Shown here in pieces: positions 8,601 to 16,430 of a stretch of DNA of 64,000 bases. Position 1 is the first letter of the stretch. The number at the start of each line of letters is the position of its first letter. This stretch comes from Alphaproteobacteria bacterium (GTDB taxonomy: Bacteria; Pseudomonadota; Alphaproteobacteria; SHVR01): the NCBI GenBank assembly GCA_009694185.1, contig SHVR01000007.1, positions 1 through 64,000 of the forward strand, in the 5' to 3' direction. The position numbers and the translations under genes were made by a program. Below the pieces are notes generated by a model that saw nothing but the letters and a program-made list of their open reading frames with translations, did not search any database and was not told the DNA's origin.

Positions 8601-9629
8601 ATGACAAGCAATCGCATCGGTCGCGAGGTTCACCTGGCGAGCCGCCCCATAACCCTGCCGACGGCCGAGAATTTCCGCCTGGTCGAGGTGCCGGTCGCCG
8701 ACCCGAAGCCCGGCCAGATGCTGCTGCGCACGGTCTGGATGTCGGTCGATCCCTATATGCGCGGCCGCATGAGCGACCGGCCAAGCTATGTCCCGCCCTT
8801 CGCCATCGGCCAGCCACTCGACGGGCATTTCATCGGCCGCGTCGAGGAATCGCCCGGCGGCAAGTTCGCCCAAGGCGACTATGTGACCGGGCGAGGCGGC
8901 GGCTGGCGCGAATGGCATGTCAGCGATGGGGCGGCGCTCACTCAAGTCGATCCCGGTCCGGTGCCTTTGCAGGCCTATCTCGGGGTCATGGGCATGCCGG
9001 GCCAGACGGCGCATGTCGGCCTCCTGCATATCGGCCGCCCGAAGCCGGGCGAGACGGTGTTCGTTTCCGCCGCCTCGGGTGCCGTCGGCGCCATCGTTTG
9101 CCAGATCGCCAAGCTCAAGGGCTGTCGCGTGGTCGGCTCCGCCGGCAGCGACGCCAAGGTCGCCTGGCTCGGGGACGCCCTCAAGCTCGATGGCGCCATC
9201 AATTACAAGACCTGCGGATCGCTTGGCGAAGCTGTCGCCCGCCTCTGCCCCAAGGGCGTCGACGTGTATTTCGAGAATGTGGGCGGCGCTCATCTCGAAG
9301 CCGCCATCGACGCCATGAACCCGTTCGGGCGAATAGCACTCTGCGGCATGATCGCCCAGTACAACGCGGCGACACCGATGCCGGGGCCGGTCAATCTGCC
9401 GCTCGCCGTGCGCAAGCGCCTGACGTTGCAGGGCTTCATTGTGAGCGACCATCAGGACAAGCTGGTGCAGTTCCGCTCCGACATGAGCTCTTGGATCAGG
9501 GCCGGCCACGTCCAGTGGCGGGAGAGCGTGGTCGATGGCCTGGAGCGCGCGCCCGAGGCGCTGATCCGCCTCTTCACCGGCGAGAATTTCGGCAAGATGC
9601 TGGTCCGGGTCGGACCCGATATGCTGTAG
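8601..9629 (+). CDS. NADP-dependent MDR-family oxidoreductase (CurA/leukotriene reductase type), 342 aa
   Basis: Medium-chain reductase of the zinc-independent enone/alkenal double-bond reductase branch, which reduces alpha,beta-unsaturated ketones or aldehydes with NADPH. Hallmarks are SVDPYMRGRMSD near residues 48-60, LGVMGMPGQTAH, and the nucleotide-binding AASGAVG segment. The ADH zinc-ligand cysteines are absent, as expected in this branch. It is the second gene in a CoA transferase-MDR-hydrolase-Sel1 run. No regulator is adjacent. Confidence 0.88.
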   Translation: MTSNRIGREVHLASRPITLPTAENFRLVEVPVADPKPGQMLLRTVWMSVDPYMRGRMSDRPSYVPPFAIGQPLDGHFIGRVEESPGGKFAQGDYVTGRGGGWREWHVSDGAALTQVDPGPVPLQAYLGVMGMPGQTAHVGLLHIGRPKPGETVFVSAASGAVGAIVCQIAKLKGCRVVGSAGSDAKVAWLGDALKLDGAINYKTCGSLGEAVARLCPKGVDVYFENVGGAHLEAAIDAMNPFGRIALCGMIAQYNAATPMPGPVNLPLAVRKRLTLQGFIVSDHQDKLVQFRSDMSSWIRAGHVQWRESVVDGLERAPEALIRLFTGENFGKMLVRVGPDML

Positions 9630-9647
9630 CAAAAAAGGGAGAAACGA

Positions 9648-10538
9648 ATGAGCTGGGTAGAGTTGGCTATCCTCGAAGATCTGATGCGCTCCAGGCCCAG
9701 GCCGGCGAACCCGACGCCGGAGTTTCTGCGCCAGCGGTTCCGGACCATGGCCGGGCTGTTTCCCTTGGCGGCCGACGCCAGCATCGAGCCGGTGACGGCC
9801 CATGGTGTCAAAGCCGAGTTCCTCGCCGCACCCGGCGCCGACAAGGGACGCACCATCTTCTATCTGCATGGCGGCGGCTATGTGATCGGCTCGCCCGAGA
9901 CCCATCGCAGCCTCGCCTACGATCTCTCCAAGGCGGCCGCCGCCCGGGTGCTGTCGGTGGATTATGGCTTGGCGCCGGAGCGGCCGTTCCCGGCGGCGGT
10001 GGAGGATTCACTCGCCGCTTATGGCTGGCTCATGGCCAATGGCGGCAGCGCCAAACGCACCGTGATCGCCGGGGATTCGGCGGGCGGCGGGCTGACCATT
10101 GCCGCCCTGGTGGCACTCCGCGATCAGGGCCAGCCCCTGCCGGCGGCCGGCGTCTGCTTCTCGCCCTGGACCGATCTCGAGGGTCTGGGTGACAGCATCA
10201 AGAGTCGTGCCGCGGTCGATCCCATGGTGGCACTTGAGGGCCTGACTTGGATGGCCGGCCTCTATCTCGGCGGCGCCGATGCGAAGGCCCCCTTGGCGGC
10301 GCCACTTTATGCCGATCTCAAGGGCCTGCCGCCGCTCCTCATCCAGGTGGGCGATAGCGAGATCCTGCGCGATGACGCAACGCGCTTGGCGGCGCGCGCC
10401 ACAGCGGCGGGCGTCGAGGTGAGCCTCGAAGTCTGGCCCGATATGATCCACATCTGGCACTATTTCGCGGCCATGCTGTCGGAGGGCCGGGAGGCGGTCG
10501 AGCGGGCCGGCGGCTTCATCCGGGCCAAGACCGGGTGA
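9648..10538 (+). CDS. Alpha/beta hydrolase, hormone-sensitive lipase family, 296 aa
   Basis: Carboxylesterase of bacterial family IV. The oxyanion motif HGGG is at residues 74-77 and the nucleophile elbow GDSAGG has Ser144; VGDSEILRDDA probably supplies the catalytic Asp and DMIHIWH the catalytic His. It has no signal peptide, so it is cytoplasmic and acts on short-chain esters or lactones. The ribosome binding site GGGAGAAA is clear. It is third in the CoA transferase run and its stop overlaps the start of the next gene (GTGA). Confidence 0.9.
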   Translation: MSWVELAILEDLMRSRPRPANPTPEFLRQRFRTMAGLFPLAADASIEPVTAHGVKAEFLAAPGADKGRTIFYLHGGGYVIGSPETHRSLAYDLSKAAAARVLSVDYGLAPERPFPAAVEDSLAAYGWLMANGGSAKRTVIAGDSAGGGLTIAALVALRDQGQPLPAAGVCFSPWTDLEGLGDSIKSRAAVDPMVALEGLTWMAGLYLGGADAKAPLAAPLYADLKGLPPLLIQVGDSEILRDDATRLAARATAAGVEVSLEVWPDMIHIWHYFAAMLSEGREAVERAGGFIRAKTG

Positions 10539-11140
10539 GGCTTACCCGCCAGGCGCTGCTGCTGGCGGGCGGTTTGCTGCTGCTCGTCGCGGCGCCGGCG
10601 ATCGCCGATATGGCGGCCGGCCGGCGGGCCTATGAAGCGGGCATGTTCGCGCGCGCCCTCGACTTGTTGTTGCCCGCCGCCGAAAAAGGCGATGCCGAGG
10701 CGCAATTCCTGCTGGGCGCCATCTACAGCGAAGGTGCCCGCGAGGTGAAGGCCGAGCCGGCGCGGGCCGTTGCCTGGTACCGGAAGGCCGCCGAGCAGGG
10801 CAACCCGTCGGCCCAATATGAGTTATTCGTGTTGGCTGGCGACCGGGCGGGCGCGGCAGCCGGGCGGCGCGACGAATGGGCGCGGCGCTTGGCCGAACAG
10901 GGCCGCCGCCTCGCTGGCCATGCCCGCTCCCAGGCGGCATTTTGCGCGGAATATCTGGGTCTTCTGCATGGGCGCGGACAGTTGCTGCCGCGCGATACCG
11001 TTGCCGGCTATGCGTGGCTCGCGCTGGCGCTCCAACTCGGGCGCCAGGAGGCGCAAGCCGCGCACGACATGCTGGCGGCCGACATGAGTCCGGCCGAACT
11101 CGCCGCCGCCCGGGTGCTGGCCGCTACTCTGGGCCGTTAG
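10535..11140 (+). CDS. Secreted Sel1-repeat protein, 201 aa
   Basis: A hydrophobic N-terminal segment (LLLAGGLLLLVAAPAIA) is a Sec signal peptide with a likely cleavage after AIA or nearby, so the mature protein is periplasmic. It then carries Sel1/TPR-like repeats: AAEKGDAEAQFLLGAIYSEG near residues 48-67, AVAWYRKAAEQGNPSAQYEL near 80-97, and a last unit with VAGYAWLALALQLG. Such repeats are protein-interaction scaffolds. The GTG start overlaps the hydrolase stop by 4 bp, implying translational coupling. A perfect palindrome begins at the last base of its stop codon. Confidence 0.8.
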   Translation: MRLTRQALLLAGGLLLLVAAPAIADMAAGRRAYEAGMFARALDLLLPAAEKGDAEAQFLLGAIYSEGAREVKAEPARAVAWYRKAAEQGNPSAQYELFVLAGDRAGAAAGRRDEWARRLAEQGRRLAGHARSQAAFCAEYLGLLHGRGQLLPRDTVAGYAWLALALQLGRQEAQAAHDMLAADMSPAELAAARVLAATLGR

Positions 11141-11155
11141 TAATTCCGGAATTAC
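11140..11155. repeat. Perfect 16-bp palindrome between convergent stops
   Basis: GTAATTCCGGAATTAC is a perfect palindrome spanning the gap between the Sel1 gene stop (ends 11140) and the convergent gene's stop (11152). It is AT-rich, in contrast with its surroundings. It could be a weak bidirectional terminator or a protein-binding site; without a loop it is not a classical terminator. Confidence 0.5.
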
Positions 11156-11649
11156 AGATTGCCCTGGTTACCCGGCCGGATGTCGCCCCTGACCATGACA
11201 TGGAGACCCACCCCTTCGGCGAAGAAGGCGCGTGGGCCGATGATGTTCATGAGCGTGCAAAGCGGCTTGCCGGCGAGGCCGAAATCCGGCGCATTGAGAC
11301 AGAGCACGTCGCCCTCGATGGTATAGCGGGTCGTCTGCACCGGCCGGTCCCGGCCGCTCGCCTGGTCCCATACCCTGACACGCGCCGTGCCGTCGCTACC
11401 GAGCCAGGCCATGAAGATCAGGGTCTTGACCGACTCGGCACCGCGCCCCGGCTGGTCCTTGGGCTCGCTTTGCGGCATGTGCGCCCTGACGGCAATGGTG
11501 TTGCCCACCAGCGCTTGGCGGACGTCGATCTTGGGCGCCGGCTGGCGGACTGAGCCATGGCCGCCTTCGGATGCCGCATCGGCCGGTCCCCAAGGCCCCA
11601 CCAGCAGAACCGACGCAAAGAGCGCCAGAAAAATCCTCATCCCGCGCAT
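11152..11649 (-). CDS. Hypothetical secreted protein, 165 aa
   Basis: Unrecognised family. The N-terminus (MRGMRIFLALFASVLLVGPWGPADA) is a good Sec signal peptide, with cleavage likely after ADA near residue 25. The mature part has IDVRQALVGNTIAVR, VRVWDQ, TTRYTIEGDVLCLNAP and a central GKPLCTLM; two cysteines could form a disulfide. The start was placed at this ATG because of the GGGTGGGGGGTTGGA Shine-Dalgarno region and the signal peptide; the frame extends upstream without support. A strong -10 sequence lies just upstream. Confidence 0.65.
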   Translation of the reverse strand: MRGMRIFLALFASVLLVGPWGPADAASEGGHGSVRQPAPKIDVRQALVGNTIAVRAHMPQSEPKDQPGRGAESVKTLIFMAWLGSDGTARVRVWDQASGRDRPVQTTRYTIEGDVLCLNAPDFGLAGKPLCTLMNIIGPRAFFAEGVGLHVMVRGDIRPGNQGNL

Positions 11650-11677
11650 TCCAACCCCCCACCCGATCACATTAGAA

Positions 11678-11683
11678 ACTATA
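11678..11683 (-). promoter_or_regulatory. Predicted -10 element (TATAGT) for the 165-aa secreted protein gene
   Basis: On the minus strand the sequence GGCGTGCTATAGTT places a near-consensus TATAGT about 30 bases before the start codon. The identical 14-mer occurs upstream of bamD, which supports a shared promoter core. No good -35 (TTGAC-like) is visible at the right distance. Confidence 0.5.
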
Positions 11684-11714
11684 GCACGCCCTCGGCCATC
11701 GGCGGATACCACCC

Positions 11715-12992
11715 TCAATCGCCATTTCCCGCCGCCATGCCGGCCATCTCCGGCAGCCCATCGACCAGCGTGGTATAGATGCGATCGAATTCCGGGTGGC
11801 AGTTCTCGAAAATCCGGAGGAGTTCCGGATCGAAATGACTGGCCGGGTCGATCCTGGCGTCGCCCTTCAACATGATGTCGCAGGCTTCGAGATGACCGAA
11901 GCCCGGCTTGTAGGCACGTGGCGAACGCAGCGCGTCATAGACGTCGCCAACCGTGACGATGCGGGCCGCGATCGGAATGGCCGTGCCGGCAAGGCCCTGG
12001 GGGTAGCCGGCGCCGTCCCATTTCTCGTGATGGCCATGGGCGATCTCCGCCGCCATCTTGAGGCGCGCGGAACGGACCAGGATTTCGCGGCCATAGGTGG
12101 TGTGACGCTCCATCTCCAGGCGTTCTTCGTCGGTGAGGCGGCCGGGCTTCTTCAGGATCGCCGAATTGACGCTCATCTTGCCGACGTCATGCAGGGCCGC
12201 GCTGTAATGGATCTCGTCGCAGAAGTCGCTCGCCATGCCGACCCGCCGGGCGAGGGCGAAGGCATATTCGTCGACCCTGAGAATGTGATTGCCGGTGTCG
12301 GCATCGTTGAGTTCGGCCGCTTTCGCCAGCAGGCGGACCGAGGTCATGAACGCATCCTCGGTCTGGTCCTGGAGGCCGGCGATCTGGAGGCGTTGCTGGC
12401 GCAAGAGGCGATTGCGTTCGCGCAGCTCCCTGTTTTGCCGGGTAATTCGCTCGATCATAGCGGCGCGGTCGAGTGCCGTGCCGATGATCGCGTTGACCGG
12501 CGCGATCAGGCCGAGTTCCCGCTCGCTGAAGACCTCGACGCGCGACTGGTCGCCGGTCCGGCGGTTGATCAGCTGGACGACGCCGATCACCTCGCCTTCG
12601 TAACTGATCAGGGGAAAAGCCAGCATGGACTGGCTGCGATAGCCGTTCTGCAGGTCGAAGGTCCGGTTGAACCGATAGGGCAGCTCCAGTGATAGCTGGT
12701 AGAGGTCGTCGACGAACACCGGTTTGGCGTTTTGCGCCACCCAGCTCGCGATCGAGGCGCTGTCGATCGCCACATGATAGCTCTGGGCGCGCAGCTGGAT
12801 GACGTCGTTCTGGAAGGACATGGGCACCAGTTCGCGCCGGCGGCCGGACTTGCCGAGGACGAAGATGGTGCCGGCCTCGGCCCCGGTCAATTCGCGGCAC
12901 CGGGTCAGCACCTGGTCGGCAAGGCGCTGCAACGGCATGCCGGCGCGGCGGTCGATGAACTCCATGAACGCAAGGATCAACTCAGCCGCCAT
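11715..12992 (-). CDS. GAF and HD-GYP domain regulator (predicted cyclic-di-GMP phosphodiesterase), 425 aa
   Basis: An N-terminal GAF sensor domain occupies about residues 20-175, followed by a short coiled-coil (residues 180-212, rich in Arg, Glu, Gln and Leu), then an HD-GYP domain. The metal-binding HD pair is His268-Asp269 in ALHDVGK. The signature [11 protein letters not shown] at residues 321-331 keeps the GYP triad, so the enzyme should be active in hydrolysing cyclic-di-GMP. It has no membrane segment or receiver domain, so the GAF domain probably senses an intracellular ligand. It is divergent from the UbiD gene, 136 bp away. Confidence 0.92.
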   Translation of the reverse strand: MAAELILAFMEFIDRRAGMPLQRLADQVLTRCRELTGAEAGTIFVLGKSGRRRELVPMSFQNDVIQLRAQSYHVAIDSASIASWVAQNAKPVFVDDLYQLSLELPYRFNRTFDLQNGYRSQSMLAFPLISYEGEVIGVVQLINRRTGDQSRVEVFSERELGLIAPVNAIIGTALDRAAMIERITRQNRELRERNRLLRQQRLQIAGLQDQTEDAFMTSVRLLAKAAELNDADTGNHILRVDEYAFALARRVGMASDFCDEIHYSAALHDVGKMSVNSAILKKPGRLTDEERLEMERHTTYGREILVRSARLKMAAEIAHGHHEKWDGAGYPQGLAGTAIPIAARIVTVGDVYDALRSPRAYKPGFGHLEACDIMLKGDARIDPASHFDPELLRIFENCHPEFDRIYTTLVDGLPEMAGMAAGNGD

Positions 12993-13128
12993 CGGTTTGC
13001 CTCCCGATCGCCGGAACCCAAGTACCCTATGGCATATTACTATGTTGGCGACAGATGTCTTAACGTCTCGTGCCCGGGTGGGTTCGCCCCCGGCGGGATT
13101 GCCCGGCAGAATCGGTGGTGACTCGGCG

Positions 13129-14637
13129 ATGGCTTACGACTCCTTGCGCGACTTCATCGACCGGCTGGAACGGGCCGGCCGCCTGGTTCGGGTATCGGCG
13201 CCCGTGTCGCCGGTCCTCGAGATGACCGAGATCCAGACCCGCCTCTTGGACGAGGGCGGCCCGGCGGTGTTGTTCGACCGCGTGCTCCGGCCCGATGGCC
13301 AGCCCTATGGCATGGCCATGCTGGTCAATCTCTTCGGCACCGTGGAGCGGGTCGCCTGGGGCATGAACCGCGAGCCGGGTGGTCTCGGCCAAGTGGGTGA
13401 GACCCTGGCGTATCTCCGCCAACCGGAGCCCCCAGGCGGCTGGCGCGAGGCGTTCGAGTTGCTGCCGCTTCTCAAAACCGTCATGGCGATGAAGCCGCGC
13501 GCCGTCGCCAGCGCCCCGTGCCAGGAAGTGGTATTGACTGGAGACGATATCGACCTCGGCCTACTGCCTATCCAGACCTGCTGGCCGGGCGAGCCGGCGC
13601 CGCTCATCACCTGGCCGCTGGTGGTCACGCGCGGTCCCGGCAAGCGGCGCGAGGACGATTACAATCTTGGCATCTACCGCATGCAGGTGACCGGCCGCGA
13701 TACCACCTTGATGCGCTGGCTCCGCCATCGGGGCGGCGCCCAGCACCATGCCCGCTGGAAGCAGGAGAAGCGCGAGCCCTTGCCGGCGGCCGTGGTGATC
13801 GGCGCCGATCCGGGCACCATCCTGGCCGCCGTGACGCCGGTGCCGGACACGCTCTCGGAATATCAGTTCGCCGGGCTTCTGCGCGGCAAGCGGGTCGATC
13901 TGGTGGATTGCCGGACGGTGCCCCTCAAGGTACCGGCGACCGCCGAGATCGTGCTCGAGGGCCATGTCTCGCTCGACGAGCAAGGTGACGAAGGGCCTTA
14001 CGGCGATCACACGGGCTATTACAACGCCGTCGAGCGGTTCCCGGTCTTTCGCCTGAGTGCCATGACCATGCGCCGCCAGCCGATCTATCTCTCGACCTTC
14101 ACCGGCCGGCCGCCCGACGAGCCCTCGGTGCTCGGCCAGGCGCTTAACGAGGTCTTCATTCCGCTTCTGCGCCAGCAATTTCCGGAGATCGTCGATTTCT
14201 GGCTGCCGCCCGAGGGGTGCTCCTATCGCATCGCCGTGGTCGCGATGCGCAAGGCCTATCCGGGCCACGCCAAGCGGGTGATGTTCGGGGTTTGGTCGTA
14301 TCTGCGCCAATTCATGTACACGAAATGGGTGATCGTGGTGGACGACGACATCGACGCCCGCAATTGGCAAGACGTGATGTGGGCGATCTCGACCCGCATG
14401 GACCCGGCCCGCGACATCACCCTGGTCGAGAACACGCCCATCGACTATCTCGATTTCGCGGCGCCCGAATCCGGTCTCGGCAGCAAGATCGGCCTGGATG
14501 CCACCGACAAATGGCCGCCCGAGACCAAGCGCGAATGGGGCCGCAAGATACGCATGGCGGACGATGTGGTGGAGAAAGTCACCAAGCGCTGGGCCGAATA
14601 TGGCCTGCCCGGCTCCGGCAAGCCGATCTGGAAGTGA
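13129..14637 (+). CDS. ubiD: UbiD family decarboxylase, 502 aa
   Basis: Prenylated-FMN-dependent (de)carboxylase of the UbiD superfamily, matching the usual length of about 490-510 residues. Recognisable segments are the N-terminal [40 protein letters not shown] and the late [15 protein letters not shown]. Members include UbiD of ubiquinone synthesis and many aromatic-acid decarboxylases; the sequence alone does not separate these, so the symbol marks the family. No ubiX (the prenyl-FMN synthase) is adjacent. The start was chosen at MAYDSL, where the conserved domain begins, although an in-frame ATG lies further upstream. Confidence 0.85.
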   Translation: MAYDSLRDFIDRLERAGRLVRVSAPVSPVLEMTEIQTRLLDEGGPAVLFDRVLRPDGQPYGMAMLVNLFGTVERVAWGMNREPGGLGQVGETLAYLRQPEPPGGWREAFELLPLLKTVMAMKPRAVASAPCQEVVLTGDDIDLGLLPIQTCWPGEPAPLITWPLVVTRGPGKRREDDYNLGIYRMQVTGRDTTLMRWLRHRGGAQHHARWKQEKREPLPAAVVIGADPGTILAAVTPVPDTLSEYQFAGLLRGKRVDLVDCRTVPLKVPATAEIVLEGHVSLDEQGDEGPYGDHTGYYNAVERFPVFRLSAMTMRRQPIYLSTFTGRPPDEPSVLGQALNEVFIPLLRQQFPEIVDFWLPPEGCSYRIAVVAMRKAYPGHAKRVMFGVWSYLRQFMYTKWVIVVDDDIDARNWQDVMWAISTRMDPARDITLVENTPIDYLDFAAPESGLGSKIGLDATDKWPPETKREWGRKIRMADDVVEKVTKRWAEYGLPGSGKPIWK

Positions 14638-14742
14638 GGGCGATTCAGTGGCGGCCCGGGCCCTTGGTCGTTAGTTGACTCTTCACGGTTGAAATCACAC
14701 ATTCCGTGCACGGGATACGGCTGATGCGGGAGGCAGTTGCCC

Positions 14743-14985
14743 ATGCGGGAGCGCTACGACATACGGGCCTTCTGGGACGAGGAGTCCAAGACCTGGTACA
14801 CGAACGGCGAGGACTTTCCGGGCCTCTGCGTCGAGGCCGCGACCTTCGAGGAATTGGTCCAGCTCGTGTTCGACCTCATTCCCGAACTCGTCGCGGCCGG
14901 TGCCCCGGTTAACCCCGGCACGATGGTCGACATTCCGATCACCGTCACGGCTGAGCGTCACGGCGTCGCGCACCTTGTTGCCTGA
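14743..14985 (+). CDS. DUF1902/HicB-like antitoxin, 80 aa
   Basis: Small acidic protein of the DUF1902 (HicB-like) family: YDIRAFWDEESKTWYT, then FPGLCVEAATFEELVQLVFDLIPEL. This is the partial RNase H-like fold used by HicB antitoxins, here without the C-terminal DNA-binding domain. The start is the ATG with a GGGAGG site 9 bases upstream; an in-frame TTG two codons earlier is less likely. It precedes and overlaps the HicA-like toxin gene, so it should act as its antitoxin. Confidence 0.8.
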   Translation: MRERYDIRAFWDEESKTWYTNGEDFPGLCVEAATFEELVQLVFDLIPELVAAGAPVNPGTMVDIPITVTAERHGVAHLVA

Positions 14986-15179
14986 TGGCGACCCTCTATC
15001 GGCAGCTCGCCGAGCTGCTGCGCGACGCGGGTTGCGTCTTCGTCCGTCAGGGAAAGGGCAGCCACGAGGTTTGGCATAGCCCGATCACCAGACGGCCGGT
15101 CACTCTCCCATCGAACATTACGAGCCGACATCTTGCCAACGCCATCCTCAAGCAGGCTGGCGTTGACAAGCGAGTTTGA
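14985..15179 (+). CDS. HicA-like mRNA interferase toxin, 64 aa
   Basis: Matches the HicA toxin fold (double-stranded RNA-binding type): LAELLRDAGCVFVRQGKGSHEVWHSP with the catalytic His27 in GSHEVW, then PVTLPSNITSRHLANAILKQAG. HicA toxins cleave mRNA during translation. Its ATG shares one base with the antitoxin's TGA (TGATG), which implies coupled translation. The gene order antitoxin-toxin is the reverse of classical hicAB but usual for DUF1902 pairs. Confidence 0.85.
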   Translation: MATLYRQLAELLRDAGCVFVRQGKGSHEVWHSPITRRPVTLPSNITSRHLANAILKQAGVDKRV

Positions 15180-15234
15180 GCGCGGGGTATGCCGCCGGTC
15201 TTAAAGCCGATCGGGAAGTGAGGGGCGGTCTTTC

Positions 15235-15891
15235 TCAGCGCCGGATCGCGGCGAGGTAGATGCCGACCGCCGAGTCCATGTAGTAGAGCTCTTGCAGCCA
15301 ATCCACATAGCGGTCGCGCGCCGCCATGAAGAGATTGAGTTCCTCCGCGACTTTGGGGCGCGCCAGGCCGCCCACCAGATGCGCCATTAAATCGCTGCCG
15401 CGCGCGAGCGAGTTCAAGATCCGATAGGGGCGTTCGGGAACCATGGCCGGGTCGACGGCGCGCACGTCGTCAAGTGTCGCGAGAGTATTCATCAGGACGA
15501 TGGCGACATGGCCGACGGCGCGTTCCCAATTCTCGTCGCTCGCCGCCCTGAGATAGCCCAGCAGCGGATCGCCGGGGCCCGCCCGGCCATCCGCCTGGCG
15601 GTCGGTGCGCGCCACCAGAGCGTCGAGCAACCCCTTCAGCCGGGAACCCGCCACTTCGCCATAGCGCCGGTCGCGCAGCTTGGAGAATTGTTCGAACCGC
15701 CCGCCCGCGTGGGCGAGGGCATCGCGGGCGGCACCCAGCCCAGCCACCATGTCGGCCCAGACATCGACCGTGTCGTCGGTCCGCCGCTCGACTTTGTCGG
15801 CTGGCGCCGTCTGGCCGAGCGCGGGCGGCGCCGGCGACAGCAGCGCCAGGGCCAGAAGGCCAGCCACGGCCAAGCCGGAGAATGGCGACAT
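15235..15891 (-). CDS. Hypothetical secreted helical protein, 218 aa
   Basis: Not recognised. The N-terminus is a Sec signal peptide (LAVAGLLALALLSPAPPALG, cleavage probably near residue 26). The rest looks largely alpha-helical, with few aromatics until the C-terminal RDRYVDWLQELYYMDSAVGIYLAAIRR, which could pack against a membrane or partner. There are no cysteines in the mature part and no catalytic motif. It stands alone and converges on the HicA gene; about 540 bp upstream is apparently non-coding. Confidence 0.65.
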   Translation of the reverse strand: MSPFSGLAVAGLLALALLSPAPPALGQTAPADKVERRTDDTVDVWADMVAGLGAARDALAHAGGRFEQFSKLRDRRYGEVAGSRLKGLLDALVARTDRQADGRAGPGDPLLGYLRAASDENWERAVGHVAIVLMNTLATLDDVRAVDPAMVPERPYRILNSLARGSDLMAHLVGGLARPKVAEELNLFMAARDRYVDWLQELYYMDSAVGIYLAAIRR

Positions 15892-16430
15892 GGGGTGCTC
15901 CTATCGGCTCGCCCGCCTCGTTCACCAGCCACGCCGCTGGCCGGTGCGACGCGGGTCGCGCCTATTGTGGCGAAGCTTATCGAATACCTTTTGCCCGAGC
16001 CGTCCAGGGAGCATACCAAAGGTCCACTCGTCCGGCCCGAGGTGCCGAGCGACCTTTTGGGGAATCTCGACGGCCTGCTTTTCAATGAGCGGCGGCGAGT
16101 GCGTGATCGCACAGACCGCGCCAGGCGGTTCCCGTTATCCCGTGGCTTCGCTACCGGCACAACGGCGCATGGCCGGTCTTCGAGCCCGTATTCCAGCCCG
16201 GCGTGTATCGTAGCGTTTGAGGCGTTCGTATTCATTGATGTCGATCAGTACGCGGACGGGCCGGTCCAAAAATATTTTGGATCGTCCGCGTATAGCCCGG
16301 CCGGGTCGCGCCCTCTAGGGTTGTGCGCTTCACGGGCGCCCGCGGCGTGCTCTAGCCGCCGGGCTGGCGTGCTGGTCAAGGCGGGTTGGTTTCGTTAAGA
16401 GTTGGCGGGTCGCTGCCGGGAGTTGCCGCC
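15892..16430. other. Non-coding stretch of about 540 bp before pmbA
   Basis: No open frame here has a credible start, ribosome binding site or recognisable protein; candidate frames on both strands are arginine- and serine-rich artefacts. The composition is mixed, with AT-rich patches near 16205-16240 and 16265-16280. The outstanding element is the long imperfect hairpin at 16251-16290. The stretch could hold divergent promoters, a small RNA or the relic of a decayed gene. Confidence 0.5.
16251..16290. repeat. Nested 40-bp inverted repeat
   Basis: An outer 8-bp stem CGCGGACG/CGTCCGCG (16251-16258 with 16283-16290) encloses an inner 7-bp stem TCCAAAA/TTTTGGA (16265-16271 with 16275-16281) with a 3-base loop. 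The six bases between stems on the left and one on the right leave an asymmetric bulge. No U tract follows on either strand, so a terminator is unlikely. It could be an operator palindrome or part of a structured RNA. Confidence 0.8.

Noticed and set aside
7161-9905. A 914-codon minus-strand open frame opposite the CoA transferase and oxidoreductase genes
   Set aside because: It is antisense to clearly conserved proteins, rich in Arg, His, Gly and Ala, with no recognisable domain; such long frames arise from GC-rich codon bias.
16055-16235. Possible small gene or pseudogene in the 540-bp non-coding stretch
   Set aside because: Translations on both strands showed no recognisable protein and no usable start, so no gene or pseudogene was called.
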